From: Gautieria morchelliformis
Lineage: Eukaryota > Basidiomycota > Agaricomycetes > Gomphales > Gomphaceae
NCBI GenBank assembly: GCA_015179125.1
Contig: WHVA01000216.1
Coordinates: 1-64,000 of the forward strand
Direction: 5' to 3'
Length of the DNA: 64,000 bases
Part shown: one piece after another, positions 22,363-33,449 of the stretch
How positions within the stretch are numbered: position 1 is the stretch's first letter
Layout of the letters: each line of letters begins with the position of its first letter
Translations under genes and position numbers: made by a program
Notes under the pieces: generated by a model
The model's input: the letters and a program-made list of their open reading frames with translations, nothing else
Told to the model about the DNA's origin: nothing
Database searches by the model: none

Positions 22363-23450
22363 TGTCAGGGGACACCTGTCATGACCTGTTTATCCCTGTA
22401 TCTAGTTACCCCAATTTCCCTTTCATCACCCCACCTCTATGTTCGCTCCATTCACCCTTCACCGAATTCGCCGAACAGTTATTCACTACTCACATCATTC
22501 GCCAGTAGGTGCACCATCAAACACGATGGCCATCCTTTGCCCGGCGTGATGGTTCATCACTGGCACCATCACCCCACCAATTCAACCCCCTTTGGGTGTT
22601 CCTATGGCCAGAATGAATTCACGGGACGTCCTACCCATAGATCGTGTGGGATCAACCCAGCAGACCAAGAGTCTGTGCAGGGTAACATGTATGCAGGTCT
22701 CAAGGCGTGTTTTCTTACATAGGTGCCTTTGTTCTCTCCTCCCCTCCGTTGTTTCATTTCGCACTCCTCCCTTCCTCTATTGCATATACATTTCATCTAT
22801 TTGTATCCTGACTGCGCACCGCTATCCAACCCTAAGCTCATGACAGCCTCTTTCCCATTTGCTGATAACATATGAGCTTCGGTGTAAGTAGCTTATGTTC
22901 ACATGTATATTCTGCAGTTCAATTATCATACATCTATCTTGTGCAAAACTTGACCTCACTGTGACTATCATCTTCAGCCTTCTTCTATAGACTACTATCT
23001 TAGACCAGAGGAGGACTTAAGTACCACTGATGAGTTTTCATACTTCACCTTCACTACCTTAGCCTTCATACCATTATTGGTGCTGTCAGGGAAGGGCTCC
23101 GAAGGAGCACCTTTGGCGGCAAAAGGATTGTCACTACTAGACACCCTTTCCATGAGACCTTGTATGTTACATCGTCAAGTGTCACAGGCTATTTTGCTAC
23201 GACTGTAAATAGGGTGAGCCCTGTTTGGGTAGCCCTCTTACCTTCTAAAACATTTATTTGTGCATCATATTCGCCAAACTACACACTTCATTGCACAAGC
23301 CATTCGGGCATTCACTGTGTTCACTAATACATGATATTAATGCCTAAAACCCACTCTTGACAACACCCTGTTTTCCAGCTCCAACACCATCCCAACCAAG
23401 TCCAACACCACCCTGAGTTCCACTTCCATTTCCATCTCCAATTCCAATTC
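22363..23450 (+). mobile_element. LTR-B, truncated, split by LTR-A
   Basis: Starts TGTCAGGGGACACC and resumes after the LTR-A copy with ACACCCTGTTTTCC and a TTCCA-rich run. This is the reverse complement of the LTR-B right end at 33322. The far end (GGTTGCCCTTATA in other copies) is missing, so the right limit is approximate. Confidence 0.7.
22377..23362 (+). mobile_element. Solo LTR-A (copy 2)
   Basis: TGTCATGACC...TCTTGACA, 986 bp, with perfect duplication ACACC (22372-22376, 23363-23367). It is inserted 14 bp into LTR-B, the youngest layer of this stack. Confidence 0.93.
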
Positions 23451-25180
23451 TGCTATGTGTCATTGTGTATACTGAGACATACAGAAGCTTACCCTACTGT
23501 TGTAGCTCGTTTGTCTCTATTCACTGCACTACTGTCAACAATTGAAAGAAATTGCCTGTGAAGATAATGGTGACACCACTGAACCAATGATCAGATTTTT
23601 CCTTGGCATATCTGAGAGCATGGTCAATTTCCAACAACAATTGTTGGCTGATCAGGGAAACCTCATCAAGTAAAACAATATCCATTTTATTCCACTCCTT
23701 GTGCAGGGCACGTCTATTTTTGACATCAATTCCCACAGAGTAGTCTTCGCTGTCTGTTGCCAAATTTCAGTTCAATTTTCCTTTCCCTTTAGTGACTATG
23801 CTGATACCTAAACCCCTATGAACAGTCGTCTCATCAATCAAAGATGTGCCTGCATCCCTACTTGTTCATCAACATATTCACCACACACTACATGAGTTTT
23901 GCCAGTTCTTCCAGGTACAGTGAGTAAAAGACAGACTGGGTTGGGAGGTGGGGTTGAGTTGGATGGACTGTGATGATGAGCCATCAAGGCAAGGAAGTGT
24001 TGCGTGATTACATGGTAAGCAATCCATTGATCCTCATTCAATTCAAACTCATTGCCTATACACATTGTTATAACATAAGGGTCATCCATTGACACCGAAG
24101 GGGTCAGGTCAGTTGTCACACAATCATTTGAAGGGCAGGAAAAAGTTGACATCCACACAGACCAGATTCATTTGGAACACTCCCCACAGTGCCATGGTTT
24201 GATGAAGACTGTGTAGTCAAGTTATTCAAGTTACATCATCTGTTGGATACCAAACTTTCCTGCATCTTAACAGCATCCACACATACATTCCTGCTTGTCA
24301 GATTGGTAGTAACATTTTCCTCAGTTATGGGGTTTCATTACACACAGATGCAATGGACACTCCTAAATCGTAGTTGTCAAGGGAGGGATGCAGGGCAGCT
24401 GGGACTGTTTCAGAGGTCAGCTCTCTTTCTGAGCCTCTCAGCATCATGCTGATCTTGGCACTCATGTATTGCCTCCCAGTTCATTGTAACATGCAAACTC
24501 ATCGAGTCAAATTTGAAGTCATTAAAAATCTCAGAGATTGTCTGATCAGCACATTGGAACAACTTATCAGAGATGCTGAATGGGTGAAAGTGGGCAAGGA
24601 CGAATAACTTGTAAGCATTGTCATCACTGGGTCTGGGTATTCATGTGCTGTCAACACAGGGGACAAGCTTATTTGTGCATGATGCACCCAGTCATTCAGT
24701 GTGCCGCACTAAGGCATGCATGCTTGAAAGATGGTGGGAGGGCTTCATATAAAAATCATGCAAAACATGGAGATTTGAATTCTAAAACATCTCACAAATT
24801 GACAAAAATAACATGAGATGGGTCATCATTGTGGTGTAAGTAATCAGTGATTTGGTTGGACTCAACTAACAAACCTTCACCGTTGACTTGTACCCAAAGT
24901 GGTGTATCCATTGAATGTGCTTTGCATACTGCTATGTCAAAGAAAATTCAAATCACGCTGCATGCATGCCAGCAAGATGCCAGACATCATTGGGACAGTG
25001 GTGTGTGATGAAATAGAATCTCCATGACCTCAAATGTGGTGTATGGATTGCTGAGCCTGGATCTGTTGTTGGTGCATGAACTGGGACAAGCACTTGTGTA
25101 ACAAACTCTTTGTGGCTTCTTTCAGGGGCATAGGAAAGGATGTCGGTGTTTGTGCAACCATCTTTAGATAGGAGGGAGAG

Positions 25181-26168
25181 TGTCATGACCTGTCTATTTC
25201 TCTTACCCCACTGCCTCTATGTTCCCCCCTCCGACCACTCCTCCTCTACGTCCACTCTATCCGCTGTTCGCCCCATTCTCCGAACCGCTATTCGCTGCTC
25301 GTGCATTTTGCCAGCAGGCACGCCATCAAATACGATCAATACCATTTACCCAGCATGATGGTTCATCACTAACCCATCATCTTCTTAATCCAACCCCTTT
25401 GGGTGTTCGTATGGTCAAAGTGTGTTCGTGGGACGTCCCTTCCGTAGGTTGTGCAGGATAAACCCAGTAGACAAAGAGTCCGTGCAGGGTAGCATGTATG
25501 TGGGTCCCAAGACATGGTTTTGTACATCAGTGCCTTCGCCACCTTTACTCTCCGTCATTTCATGTTTGCACTCTTCCCTCACTCTATTGTATGTTTATTC
25601 CATCTACTTAGTATCATGACTGCGCACCCCTATCCAACCCTGACTCACGACGGCCTCTCCCCTATTCGCTGATACCTCACGAGCATTCAATATAAGTAGT
25701 TTACATTTGCATGTATATTCTCCAGTTCAATTATCATATGACGTCCATCTTGTGCAAACTTGACCTCGCTGTGATCATCGTTTTAAGCCTTCTCCTGGAG
25801 ATTTCTATCTTCAACCAGAAGAGGACTTAGGCATCACTGGTGAGTTCTCATACTTCATCTTCATTACCTTAGCCTTCGAACTATTTTCTGTGCTGATGGC
25901 GAACTCCGAAGGAGCACCTTTGCCGGCGAGGGGATTGTCGCTACTTAGACAACCCTTCCATGACACCTTGTACGTTACATCGTCAAGTGCCACGGGCTAT
26001 TTTGCTATGACTGTAGATAGGGCAAGCTCCGCTCGGGCAGCCCTCTCATCTTGTGAACATTTATTGGTTCACCTATTCACCGAACAGCATACTTATTTGC
26101 ACAAGTCATTCGGGCATTCACTGTGTTCACTAATACACAATATTAACGCCTAAAAACCAATCTTGACA
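25181..26168 (+). mobile_element. Solo LTR-A (copy 3)
   Basis: 988 bp, TGTCATGACC...TCTTGACA, flanked by GAGAG (25176-25180, 26169-26173). It interrupts repeat I copy 2, as comparison with the uninterrupted CTCTCCCTCCTATC at 2374-2388 shows. Confidence 0.93.
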
Positions 26169-27565
26169 GAGAGGCATTAGGAGATAAGGACAAGACATAT
26201 GCAACTCAGCAGCATTCTCATCAGTGTCCAATAACTCAAGCTTACAGCAGTAAGCATGGAAGTGAGGGACAAGATTTTTAGATTAAAATATTAAGTGATG
26301 CCTTTAGTAAACGAATTCTATTGCTTAGTGGCTGGGACCGCTATGTTCGTCCCTCTCCTGTGTGCTGACTAAGCCCCTCGAGACGCGTCCGGCACTGATG
26401 GATGGAGGTCATGTGACTGTGTCGATGAGAGAATGGTGTTGATCTAAGGAATAACTAAATCAAAAGGCTTCGCTTTTGAGGTAGTCTAGAGTAAACAGTA
26501 ATAGTGGACTCTCAACAAATAATTGGAGTAAACTATCGAGATCTAAGTCCTGTAGCTATCGAACAAGACTACAGTAATTTCAGGGGGTGAAACAGTTGAT
26601 TCTGGATGATTTATTCATACATTCGCAGTAGCTACTTATACTATATTAGTGGTAACTACTGGTGTTCGAGATAGTGAGTCGATGGGTCGAAAAACTACTT
26701 GTAACTAGAGGGGTGACTAATTATAGTCATAAAATCATGGGAGTGATGGGGATAGTATCAGGGTTGTTTAAACTTTGGAATAGAGTCTTGTACCTATTAT
26801 ACAAAGCCCCTGTCTACATGGTGTCAAGATAGTAGTCAGCTGGTCGTGTCATGGAGTCCAATAGAAAATAGAAATTAAATCTATCCTGCCTAGCATAAAT
26901 GCTACCCTTGGTGATGGGGCCGCTGTCCCTGTGCCTCTTCTGTGGGGCAGCTAATTGAGTACATGTATTATGGATGACATTCTGAAGTCACTCCACAATG
27001 TCTGGTGCTCCTGTGCAGTCTGCATTCCTCTGCGGCGTTTGGTTCCCGCACCTCCTCGGTGCCTGTGGCCTGGAGCCTGTCGACGTCATGGCCGATGCCA
27101 TCAGTCGATAGGCACGCTGTCTCTGATCGGCCGCACGTGGTCGACGCCCATATCCCTGTATCTTATCTAATATGTAGATAAGATAGCTATTTGTGATGTC
27201 ATGTATCTGTCATCTGTGTCGACATCCATCGTAAGTGTCGTTCCTATTCCTTTTAGTCGTTTTTCTTTCTTTCCTTTTATTAGCTTCTTTGTACATAGAT
27301 GACTTAGAATAAAATAATTGCGTCTATCATAACAAAGATGTGAAGCACAGGAAAAATACATGGGTGACATAGATTTGACAAGTACACCTAAACATGAGCA
27401 AAGAGCTGTCAAATCAGTCAGTGGTAAAAATGCAACATTGAACACCTGAACAATGGGATCAACAGACATACAAGACAGCTCCCACAGAACAGCAACAGAA
27501 AGGGGATGTGCAGGGAAAGGGAGTGCACTCAAGATTGTGAAAAAATCTTCACCAACGATCCTAAA
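26169..27565 (-). repeat. Repeat I copy 2, split
   Basis: 26169-26275 and 27335-27565 together match the reverse complement of about 2037-2385. The left continuation is at 25180-24950, across LTR-A copy 3, and leads into the Helitron relic. This suggests repeat I is the upstream part of the same Helitron or a passenger of it. Confidence 0.7.
26276..27334 (-). mobile_element. Element J, ~1.06-kb insertion
   Basis: Interrupts repeat I with a 5-bp duplication AAGAT (26271-26275, 27335-27339). Read on the minus strand it starts TGTTATGATAGACG and ends ATCTAAAA. The TG start and 5-bp duplication suggest an LTR, but the end is not CA. No coding content. A CTTATCTA/TAGATAAG hairpin lies at about 27160-27181. 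Confidence 0.65.
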
Positions 27566-27766
27566 CACAACATCTAGAGAAGGAGTCTGGACCCCCTTCC
27601 TATATTTTTTTTAACCTTACCCATCACCAATTCGACAGCAAAGAACCCATTTTGGGATTTTCTCCAGTGTACTTGTGCTCATTCCCCCTTGATGTTGACT
27701 GTGCAATGCACAACACCTGTGAATTGCACAACACCTAAATGGCCGTGCACCCCAACCCTAGCATAT
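27566..27766. other. Short unassigned gap
   Basis: Sequence between repeat I and an LTR-A fragment. It contains a GAATTGCACAACACCT doublet (about 27700-27740). No gene seen. Confidence 0.35.
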
Positions 27767-28049
27767 TGTCATGACTCAGTTATTTCTTGTACCCAGTAAC
27801 TCCATTCTCCCTTTCATCACTCCATTTCTATGTTCGCTCCGTTTGCTCTTCGCCGGATTCACCAAACGGTTATTCGCTACTCGCGTCATTCGCCATAGCC
27901 ATGCCACCAAAGCACGATTGACGTCCTTTATCCAGCTTAATGGTTCATCACTGTTCCCATCACCTTCTCGACTCAACCCCCTTTGGGTGTTCCTATGGCT
28001 GAGATGCATTCGGGGGGTGGTCCTACCCCTAGATCGTGTGGGATCAACC
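27767..28049 (+). mobile_element. LTR-A 5' fragment
   Basis: The first ~283 bp of an LTR-A, ending GGGATCAACC where the next LTR-A copy begins. Its 3' portion was not found on the far side of that copy. Confidence 0.85.
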
Positions 28050-28240
28050 TGTCGTGACTTGTTTATTTCCCTTACCCAACTATCCCTACTTTCCCCTCAA
28101 CCACTCCTCCTCTATGTCCGCTCCATTCGCTCTTCGCCCCATTCACCTAACAACCATTCGCTACTCGCATCACTCGCCAGTAGGCACACCATCAAACATG
28201 ATCGACATCCTTTACCCGGCTTGATGGTTCATCACTGGTC

Positions 28241-29555
28241 TGTCAAGATTGGTTTTCAAGCGTTAATATCGTGTATTAGTGAACACAGCGAATGCCCGAA
28301 TAACTTGTGCGAATAAGTATGCCATTCGGCGAATAAGTGAACCGATGAATGTTCACGAAACAAGAGGGCTTGCCCGAATGGGGCTCGCCCTATCTACAGT
28401 CGTAGCGAAATAGCTCGCGGCACTTGACGACGTAACGTGCAAGATATTGCGGAAGGGCTGTCTAAGTTTCGACGGTCCCTTCGCTGGCGAAGGTGCTCCT
28501 TCAGAGCCCTTCGCCAACAGCTTAGAGAGTAGTTCGAAGGCTAAGGTAACGAAGATGAAGTATGAGAACTCACCAGTGATGCCTAAGTCCTTGGCTGGTT
28601 GAAGATAGAAATCTTCAAGGGGAGGCTCAAGAAGATGATCACAGCGAGGTCAAGGTTGCACAAGATGGACGACGTATGATAATTGAACTGGGGAATATTT
28701 TCTATTCCCCTTTAAGAAAAATAAAAATAAAAAGCTACATGCAAATGTAAACTACTTATATCGAATGCTCGTACGGTATCAGCGAATAGGAAAGAGGCCG
28801 TCACAAGTCAGGGTTGGATAGGGGCGCGCAGTCATGATACAGCATAGATGAAATAAACATACAATAGAATGTGAGGAGAGGGGGAACATGAAACGACGGA
28901 GAGTAAAGGTGGCGAAGGCACTTATGGACAAAACCATGTCTTGGGACCCGCATACATGCTTCCCTGCACGGACTCTTGGTCTACTGGGTCGATTCCGCAC
29001 GACCTATGGAAGGGATGCCCTGCGAACACATTTTGACCATACGAACACCCAATGGGGTTGGATTAAGAAGACGATGGGGTTAATGATGAACCATCATGCC
29101 AGGTGAATGGCATCGATCGTATTTGATGGTGTGCCTGCTGGCGAATGATGCGAGCAGGGACTAGCCATTCGGCGAAATGCAAGGAAGGGCGAACAGAGGT
29201 GGCCTAGTGGGGGAGAGGTCGAGGTAGAGGGCGAAGCCGAGCGAACACCGAGGAGGAGTAGCGAAAGGGAAAATGGGGATACCAAGGTGTAGGAAATACA
29301 CTGGTCATGGAAATCCAACTATCAGAACGCCATCAGAGGAGGGTCGAACAGCGGAGGTAGTAGACCCAGTGATGACTTGTCAAGTCAGTCCAAAACCATT
29401 GGTTGTGCGTTTTAACGGCGTGGCAGTGGTAGCGGGCGCGAATCAGAGAATATTGGTTGCCGAACATGACAATAGCGATCGGAACGAACACGGAAATGGG
29501 GTGAGAAATGTCAGGACAGAGCACCTGAGTTATGAGGAATAAACGCGTCATGACA
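28241..29555 (-). mobile_element. LTR-A long form, reversed (copy 5)
   Basis: Starts TGTCAAGATTGG and ends CGTCATGACA, i.e. LTR-A on the minus strand. It is 1,315 bp, longer than the ~1,000-bp form because of an extra 5' segment shared with 40247-41490. Only GTC is shared at the two flanks, consistent with a 5-bp duplication that lost two bases. Confidence 0.85.
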
Positions 29556-30561
29556 GTCCCATCATCTTCTCGACTCAACCCCCTTTGGGTGTTCCTATGG
29601 TCAGAATGCATTCACGGGATGTCCTACCCATAGATCATGTGGGATAAACCCAGCAGATGAAGAGTCCATGCAGGGCAACGTGTATGCAGGTCTCAAGGCG
29701 TGTTTTCGTACATAGGTACCTTCGTCCTCTTTCCTCCCCATCATTTCACATTCGCACTCCTCCTTATTTCTATTGTATATGTGTTTCACCTATTTGTATC
29801 CTGACTGCGCACCCCTATCCAACCCTAGCTCACAACGGCCTCTCCCCTATTCGCTGATACCATATGAGCATTCAATATAAGTAGTTTACATTCGCATGTA
29901 TATTCCCCAGTTCAATTATCATACATCTATCTTGTGCCTAAACTTGACCTCACTGTGACCAACATCTTGAGCCCTCTCCTATATATTTCTATCTTCGACC
30001 AGAGGAGGACTTAAGCACCACTGGTGAGTTTTCATACTCCACCTTCATTACCTTAGCCTTCATACTCTTATCTGTTTTGGAACCCTTCAAGACTTTGGTG
30101 TCAGAGCTAACACTTTGGTCTATCAGAACGTGTCGTATACAAAACTCAAAGAATATTAAACAATGCTGCAGCACAACTCCGGAAATAATTTAATATTTGT
30201 ACCTTGGTTGCAATCTGCATAAGAACTAGTCCAAGTTAATACGGATGGAAGGCAATACGTTTCTTAGCAGCACTGAACAATAAACTAAAAGTCTGTAGGT
30301 TCAAGGACGACTATCGGGGTCCAAGTATTCCAAAAAGATAGGAATGGCTTCACAGGAGAGTTTGTAAGTGGACTGACCCGATTAACGTCAATGCACTGCA
30401 ATAAACGAGCGACTAGGGTTTAAGAAGTGACTTGTGAAAGTCACTGAACAGGAAAGTCACTGATCAGTTCGTCTCGGGTATTGGAGAGCTAATTGACAAG
30501 GAAATCGATTGTCAGACTCACTCTGCAGAATTTCACCTGGAGTGTTAGTCCGGGTGGCTAA

Positions 30562-31593
30562 GGAGGGTGTTTGGAATTACTATAATATCAGATGTTTACT
30601 AATAAAAGTAACATTCCCATAAAAGTAACATTCCCATAAAAGTAACATTCCCATAAAAGTAACATTCCCATAAAAGTAACATTCCCATAAAAGTAACATT
30701 CCCATAAAAGTAACATTCCCATAAAAGTAACATTCCCATAAAAGTAACATTCCCATAAAAGTAACATTCCCATAAAAGTAACATTCCCATAAAAGTAACA
30801 TTCCCATAAAAGTAACATTCCCATAAAAGTAACATTCCCATAAAAGTAACATTCCCATAAAAGTAACATTCCCATAAAAGTAACATTCCCATAAAAGTAA
30901 CATTCCCATAAAAGTAACATTCCCATAAAAGTAACATTCCCATAAAAGTAACATTCCCATAAAAGTAACATTCCCATAAAACTCCATCTTTAAATAGTGA
31001 TATCTTTTCTGAAACTATTCCATCATTAAAAAGCAATTCTGGGAAATAGTTCTCCATGTTACACGCTAAACAATTAAAGGTCATTTAATAGAATCCATTG
31101 TATATGATTTCCTTCTGTTTATAGATATCTGTTAATACTTTTGTTGGTACTCCATTTTTTAAAAACTAAACTGCAGTTCTTTCCATGTAAAATATGTAAG
31201 ATATTATTGGAGATTTTTCATGCTACAACCTTCCTAATTAAGCAAACCCACCCAGGTATTATTAGTATGTTGAATCAAATAGAAATATATTCTAGTTAAC
31301 TCACCCATTCTGAGGTAACACGTATGTATTTAAAGGTGTCAATGGCATACACGTGTATGAAATGTACTATCTAAGGGAGTCTACCTTTTAAAATTCTTAA
31401 AGTTCTAACTCACCACAGTGCTTCATAATCTATTCATCTCTTAAAAGGTGCTTTGTTTCATGATGTACAAATAAGTTTTAAAAATTCCAAAAGTTTTAAA
31501 ATCCAAATTATGTTTAGAATAGACTCCAAGTATTTAAATGATCTTAAGGCGATATTAGAGTTTGATACTTCTTATAGTTTCCGAACAACCTCC
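30562..31593 (+). mobile_element. MITE-E copy E2 with expanded minisatellite
   Basis: A 1,032-bp element, ends GGAGGGTGTTTGGAA and (reversed) GGAGGTTGTTCGGAA, flanked by TAA (30559-30561, 31594-31596). Homologous to E1 apart from the 22-copy repeat array. Non-coding in origin. Confidence 0.9.
30604..30977. repeat. 17-bp minisatellite, 22 perfect copies
   Basis: Unit aaaagtaacattcccat, 374 bp = 22 x 17 with no visible mismatch. Because 17 is not a multiple of three, three units (51 bp) encode a 17-residue period, MGMLLLWECYFYGNVTF, and all three minus-strand frames stay open. The predicted proteins here (30580-31084) are artefacts of this periodicity. Confidence 0.97.
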
Positions 31594-31961
31594 TAAGTAG
31601 AAACGCAACTACTTAACTGAGAATTAATACACTAAGTAAGTGTAATAACCCTAGCTGGGGTTAGCAGCTTAGTAAGCTGTGCAAGCTTGGCAAGTCACAC
31701 GAGGTACGTGGATAGTAGATGATGATGTATTGGCTGATTCACTGCTAAAACTGCAGGCTATTTATACTGCATCTATCTAGCTTATGTAACTACTGCTAGG
31801 AACCTTGTAGAGGCTTCTACTACTGTGAAGAACCTTGTGGAAGCTTAGAGAAGCTTCAGGAAAGGTTTGGAAACTATTGGAAGGCTGTGGAAGGTTCTAT
31901 TGCTATATTGGGTTAAAGTCACAGCTCTGTGACAGTAAGAGTATGTAAGAAACTCCCACGC

Positions 31962-32194
31962 TCATGTGATTATCATGTGACGAAGGAAAGTCATGTGACT
32001 TCAAGCTGGATTGAGGTCATGTGACGGTGTCATGTGATTGTCAGGTGACCGTAGATAATCAGGTGACTTTGAGGTCAGGTGATTGTCAGGTGACTGTAGA
32101 TAATCAGGTGACTTTGAGGTCAGGTGATTGTCAGGTGACTGTGGATGATCAGGTGACTTTGAGCTGTTTTTGAGGTCATGTGATAGTCATGTGA
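31962..32194. repeat. TCAKGTGA octamer array in LTR-H copy 1
   Basis: Fifteen TCATGTGA or TCAGGTGA octamers in 233 bp, partly arranged as a ~43-bp higher-order unit (GTCAGGTGACTGTAGATAAT plus CAGGTGACTTTGAG). The core is an E-box-like CANNTG. The array is also present in copy 2 at 39340-39571. Confidence 0.85.
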
Positions 32195-32832
32195 CCATGG
32201 GGGATTCTTAGCTAAACTATCAAGAGATTGTTGTATCTTGTGGACCCAATGTGAGCGTAGCTATGGCACAGCACAGCCTAACATAGCCTTGTTGCTATGG
32301 TAGCATAGGTTGGGCAGAGTTTGTATTGCACAAACTGTGTTGTGGAGGCTTGGGAATAAATTGCCATTTCCAGAGTGCTGAGTCCGAACCGGTAGAGTGT
32401 CCACTCGAGTTCGGGCTCACGCGCGTCGGAGTTTGAATAAGCAGAGTTGTGGATACATGTGGATTCATAACTCTGCTGCAACAGAATAGAAGTGTTTTGA
32501 GCCAAAGACTTCATTAGAAATGGCGAAAAAATGGTAGGAAATTAGAGGAAGTTTAAATAGTTCATCCCCAATGATAGCAATACCAGTATGCTATATTTTA
32601 AGGTCACTATTTCGAAAATACATGGAATTTCTCCTATTTGACCGGCAAAGCAGGATCCCATACATTATCGGTGCTGTCGGCGAAGGGCTCCGAAGGAGCA
32701 CCTTCGCCAGCGAAAGGATTGTTGCTGCTGAACAACCTTTCCATGACACCTTGCACATTACATCGTCAAGTGTCACGGGCTATTTCGCTATGACTGTAGA
32801 TAGGGCAAGCTCTGTTCTGGCAGCCCTCTTAC

Positions 32833-33322
32833 TATAAGGGCAACCCTGGCTGGTTGTGGAGATCACACTACCACACAACTGACAAGGGGAAATCCAAAGT
32901 ATGTATAAATGAACAGAGTATACAAGAGAGGGGATTCTCACCTGACAAGGGGAAATCCAAAGAGAAAAGTCTAAGGACCCCCAATGTCAGCGAGCCCGTA
33001 TTATACTACGCTGCGCAGCCAGGGGCAACACTTGGCACCCGCCATCAACCCTGCATCTCCCTGACCACCCTGACCCTTGATCGACCCTTGATGCCACCTA
33101 TTATGCGAGCCGCTTGATTTCCGACACTGTTCCGAGAGCGGCAGTTGGAAATTGGAGTGGAACTGGCGAGGCGAACAGAACTGGTGGAAGTTCTCCCAGA
33201 AGCAGAATCATTTCCGAAAGCGGAGGCGGAGATGGAATCGGAACCGGAACCGGAGTCGGAAATGGAGTCGGAACTGGGTGTGGTGTCGGAACTGGAAATG
33301 GAAAACAGGGTGTCCCCTGACA
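32833..33322 (-). mobile_element. Solo LTR-B
   Basis: On the minus strand it starts TGTCAGGGGACACC and ends GGTTGCCCTTATA. Duplication CTTAC (32828-32832, 33323-33327). 490 bp. It contains a GGAACCGGAACCGGAGTCGG-type hexamer-like run (33180-33310) and two GGGGAAATCCAAAG boxes. No internal coding sequence. Confidence 0.88.
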
Positions 33323-33449
33323 CTTACCTTCTCAACATTTATTGGTTCATCTTATTCACCGAATGGCACACTTCTTCGCACAAGCTATTTGGGCATTCGC
33401 TGTGTCCACTAATACACGATATTAATGCCTAAAAAAAACAATCTTGACA

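Larger units (their letters stand above)
22049..23540 (+). mobile_element. Truncated Copia element inserted beside MITE-F2
   Basis: Flanked by the 5-bp duplication ATTGA (22044-22048, 23541-23545). The left end is a putative ~137-bp LTR ending CTACTATCAACA, and the right end finishes with the similar CTACTGTCAACA. Just inside lies GGTTATGGGCCCC, in the position of a primer-binding site, and then a gag start (ATG at 22210: ...GPKLAQNGTNWVTWKSQMM...), the LNGxNWxxWK motif of Copia gag. Everything after the first ~50 gag codons is lost to LTR-B and LTR-A insertion and deletion. The left end reads TATTGGG instead of TGTTGGG, presumably mutated. Confidence 0.7.
20698..25180 (-). pseudogene. Helitron helicase relic, interrupted by nested elements
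   Basis: From right to left on the minus strand: frames near 24950-24830 (PLWVQVNGEGLLVE type), then 24158-23838 with ELNEDQWIAYHVI and a Walker A-like GRTGKTHVV, then 23763-23546 with IVLLDEVSLIS (Walker B) and SGVTIIFTGNFFQ. Coding is interrupted at 21419-23545 and resumes with YPPVQGTPFYTPIW at 21418, followed by EYGAAVYKLSK and, at 20955-20698, GFTYATRGSSGFPV and LPLGWFFIEPTL. These blocks are the PIF1-type helicase of fungal Helitrons. The Rep (HUH) domain was not recognised. Stops, frame changes and four later insertions make it non-functional. Confidence 0.8.
30073..32664 (+). mobile_element. LTR-H (copy 1), holding MITE-E2
   Basis: Starts TGTTTTGGAACCC and ends CCCATACA, with perfect duplication TTATC (30068-30072, 32665-32669) inside LTR-A copy 4. 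Without MITE-E2 it is about 1.56 kb, close to the 1,478-bp copy at 38262. The shared right half includes GCTATTTATACTGCATC, a likely TATA region, and an octamer array (31962-32194). Confidence 0.88.
28050..33449 (+). mobile_element. LTR-A (copy 4) split by three later insertions
   Basis: Four pieces, 28050-28240, 29556-30072, 32670-32832 and 33328-33449, join into one ~990-bp LTR-A running from TGTCGTGACT to ATCTTGACA. Each junction has its own inserted element: reversed LTR-A, LTR-H (duplication TTATC) and LTR-B (duplication CTTAC). The summed length agrees with intact LTR-A copies (986-1,002 bp). The outer target duplication does not match (CAACC versus CATAT), so one flank has been rearranged. 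Confidence 0.88.

Noticed and set aside
30604-30977. Telomere-like or CRISPR-like repeat
   Set aside because: The unit is 17 bp, not a telomere motif, without spacers, and lies inside a MITE with clear ends.
30580-31084. Three overlapping minus-strand proteins of 129-161 aa made of a WECYFYGNVTF period
   Set aside because: They arise only because a 17-bp minisatellite without stops is open in every frame; no gene is supported.
31962-32194. CRISPR-like array
   Set aside because: The octamers are only 8 bp with irregular spacing, the spacers are not unique, and the context is an LTR in a eukaryotic genome.
33045-33412. Ser/Gly- or Arg/Trp-rich frames on both strands
   Set aside because: Low-complexity GGAACC/GGAGTCGG repeats inside a solo LTR-B; no domain or start context.
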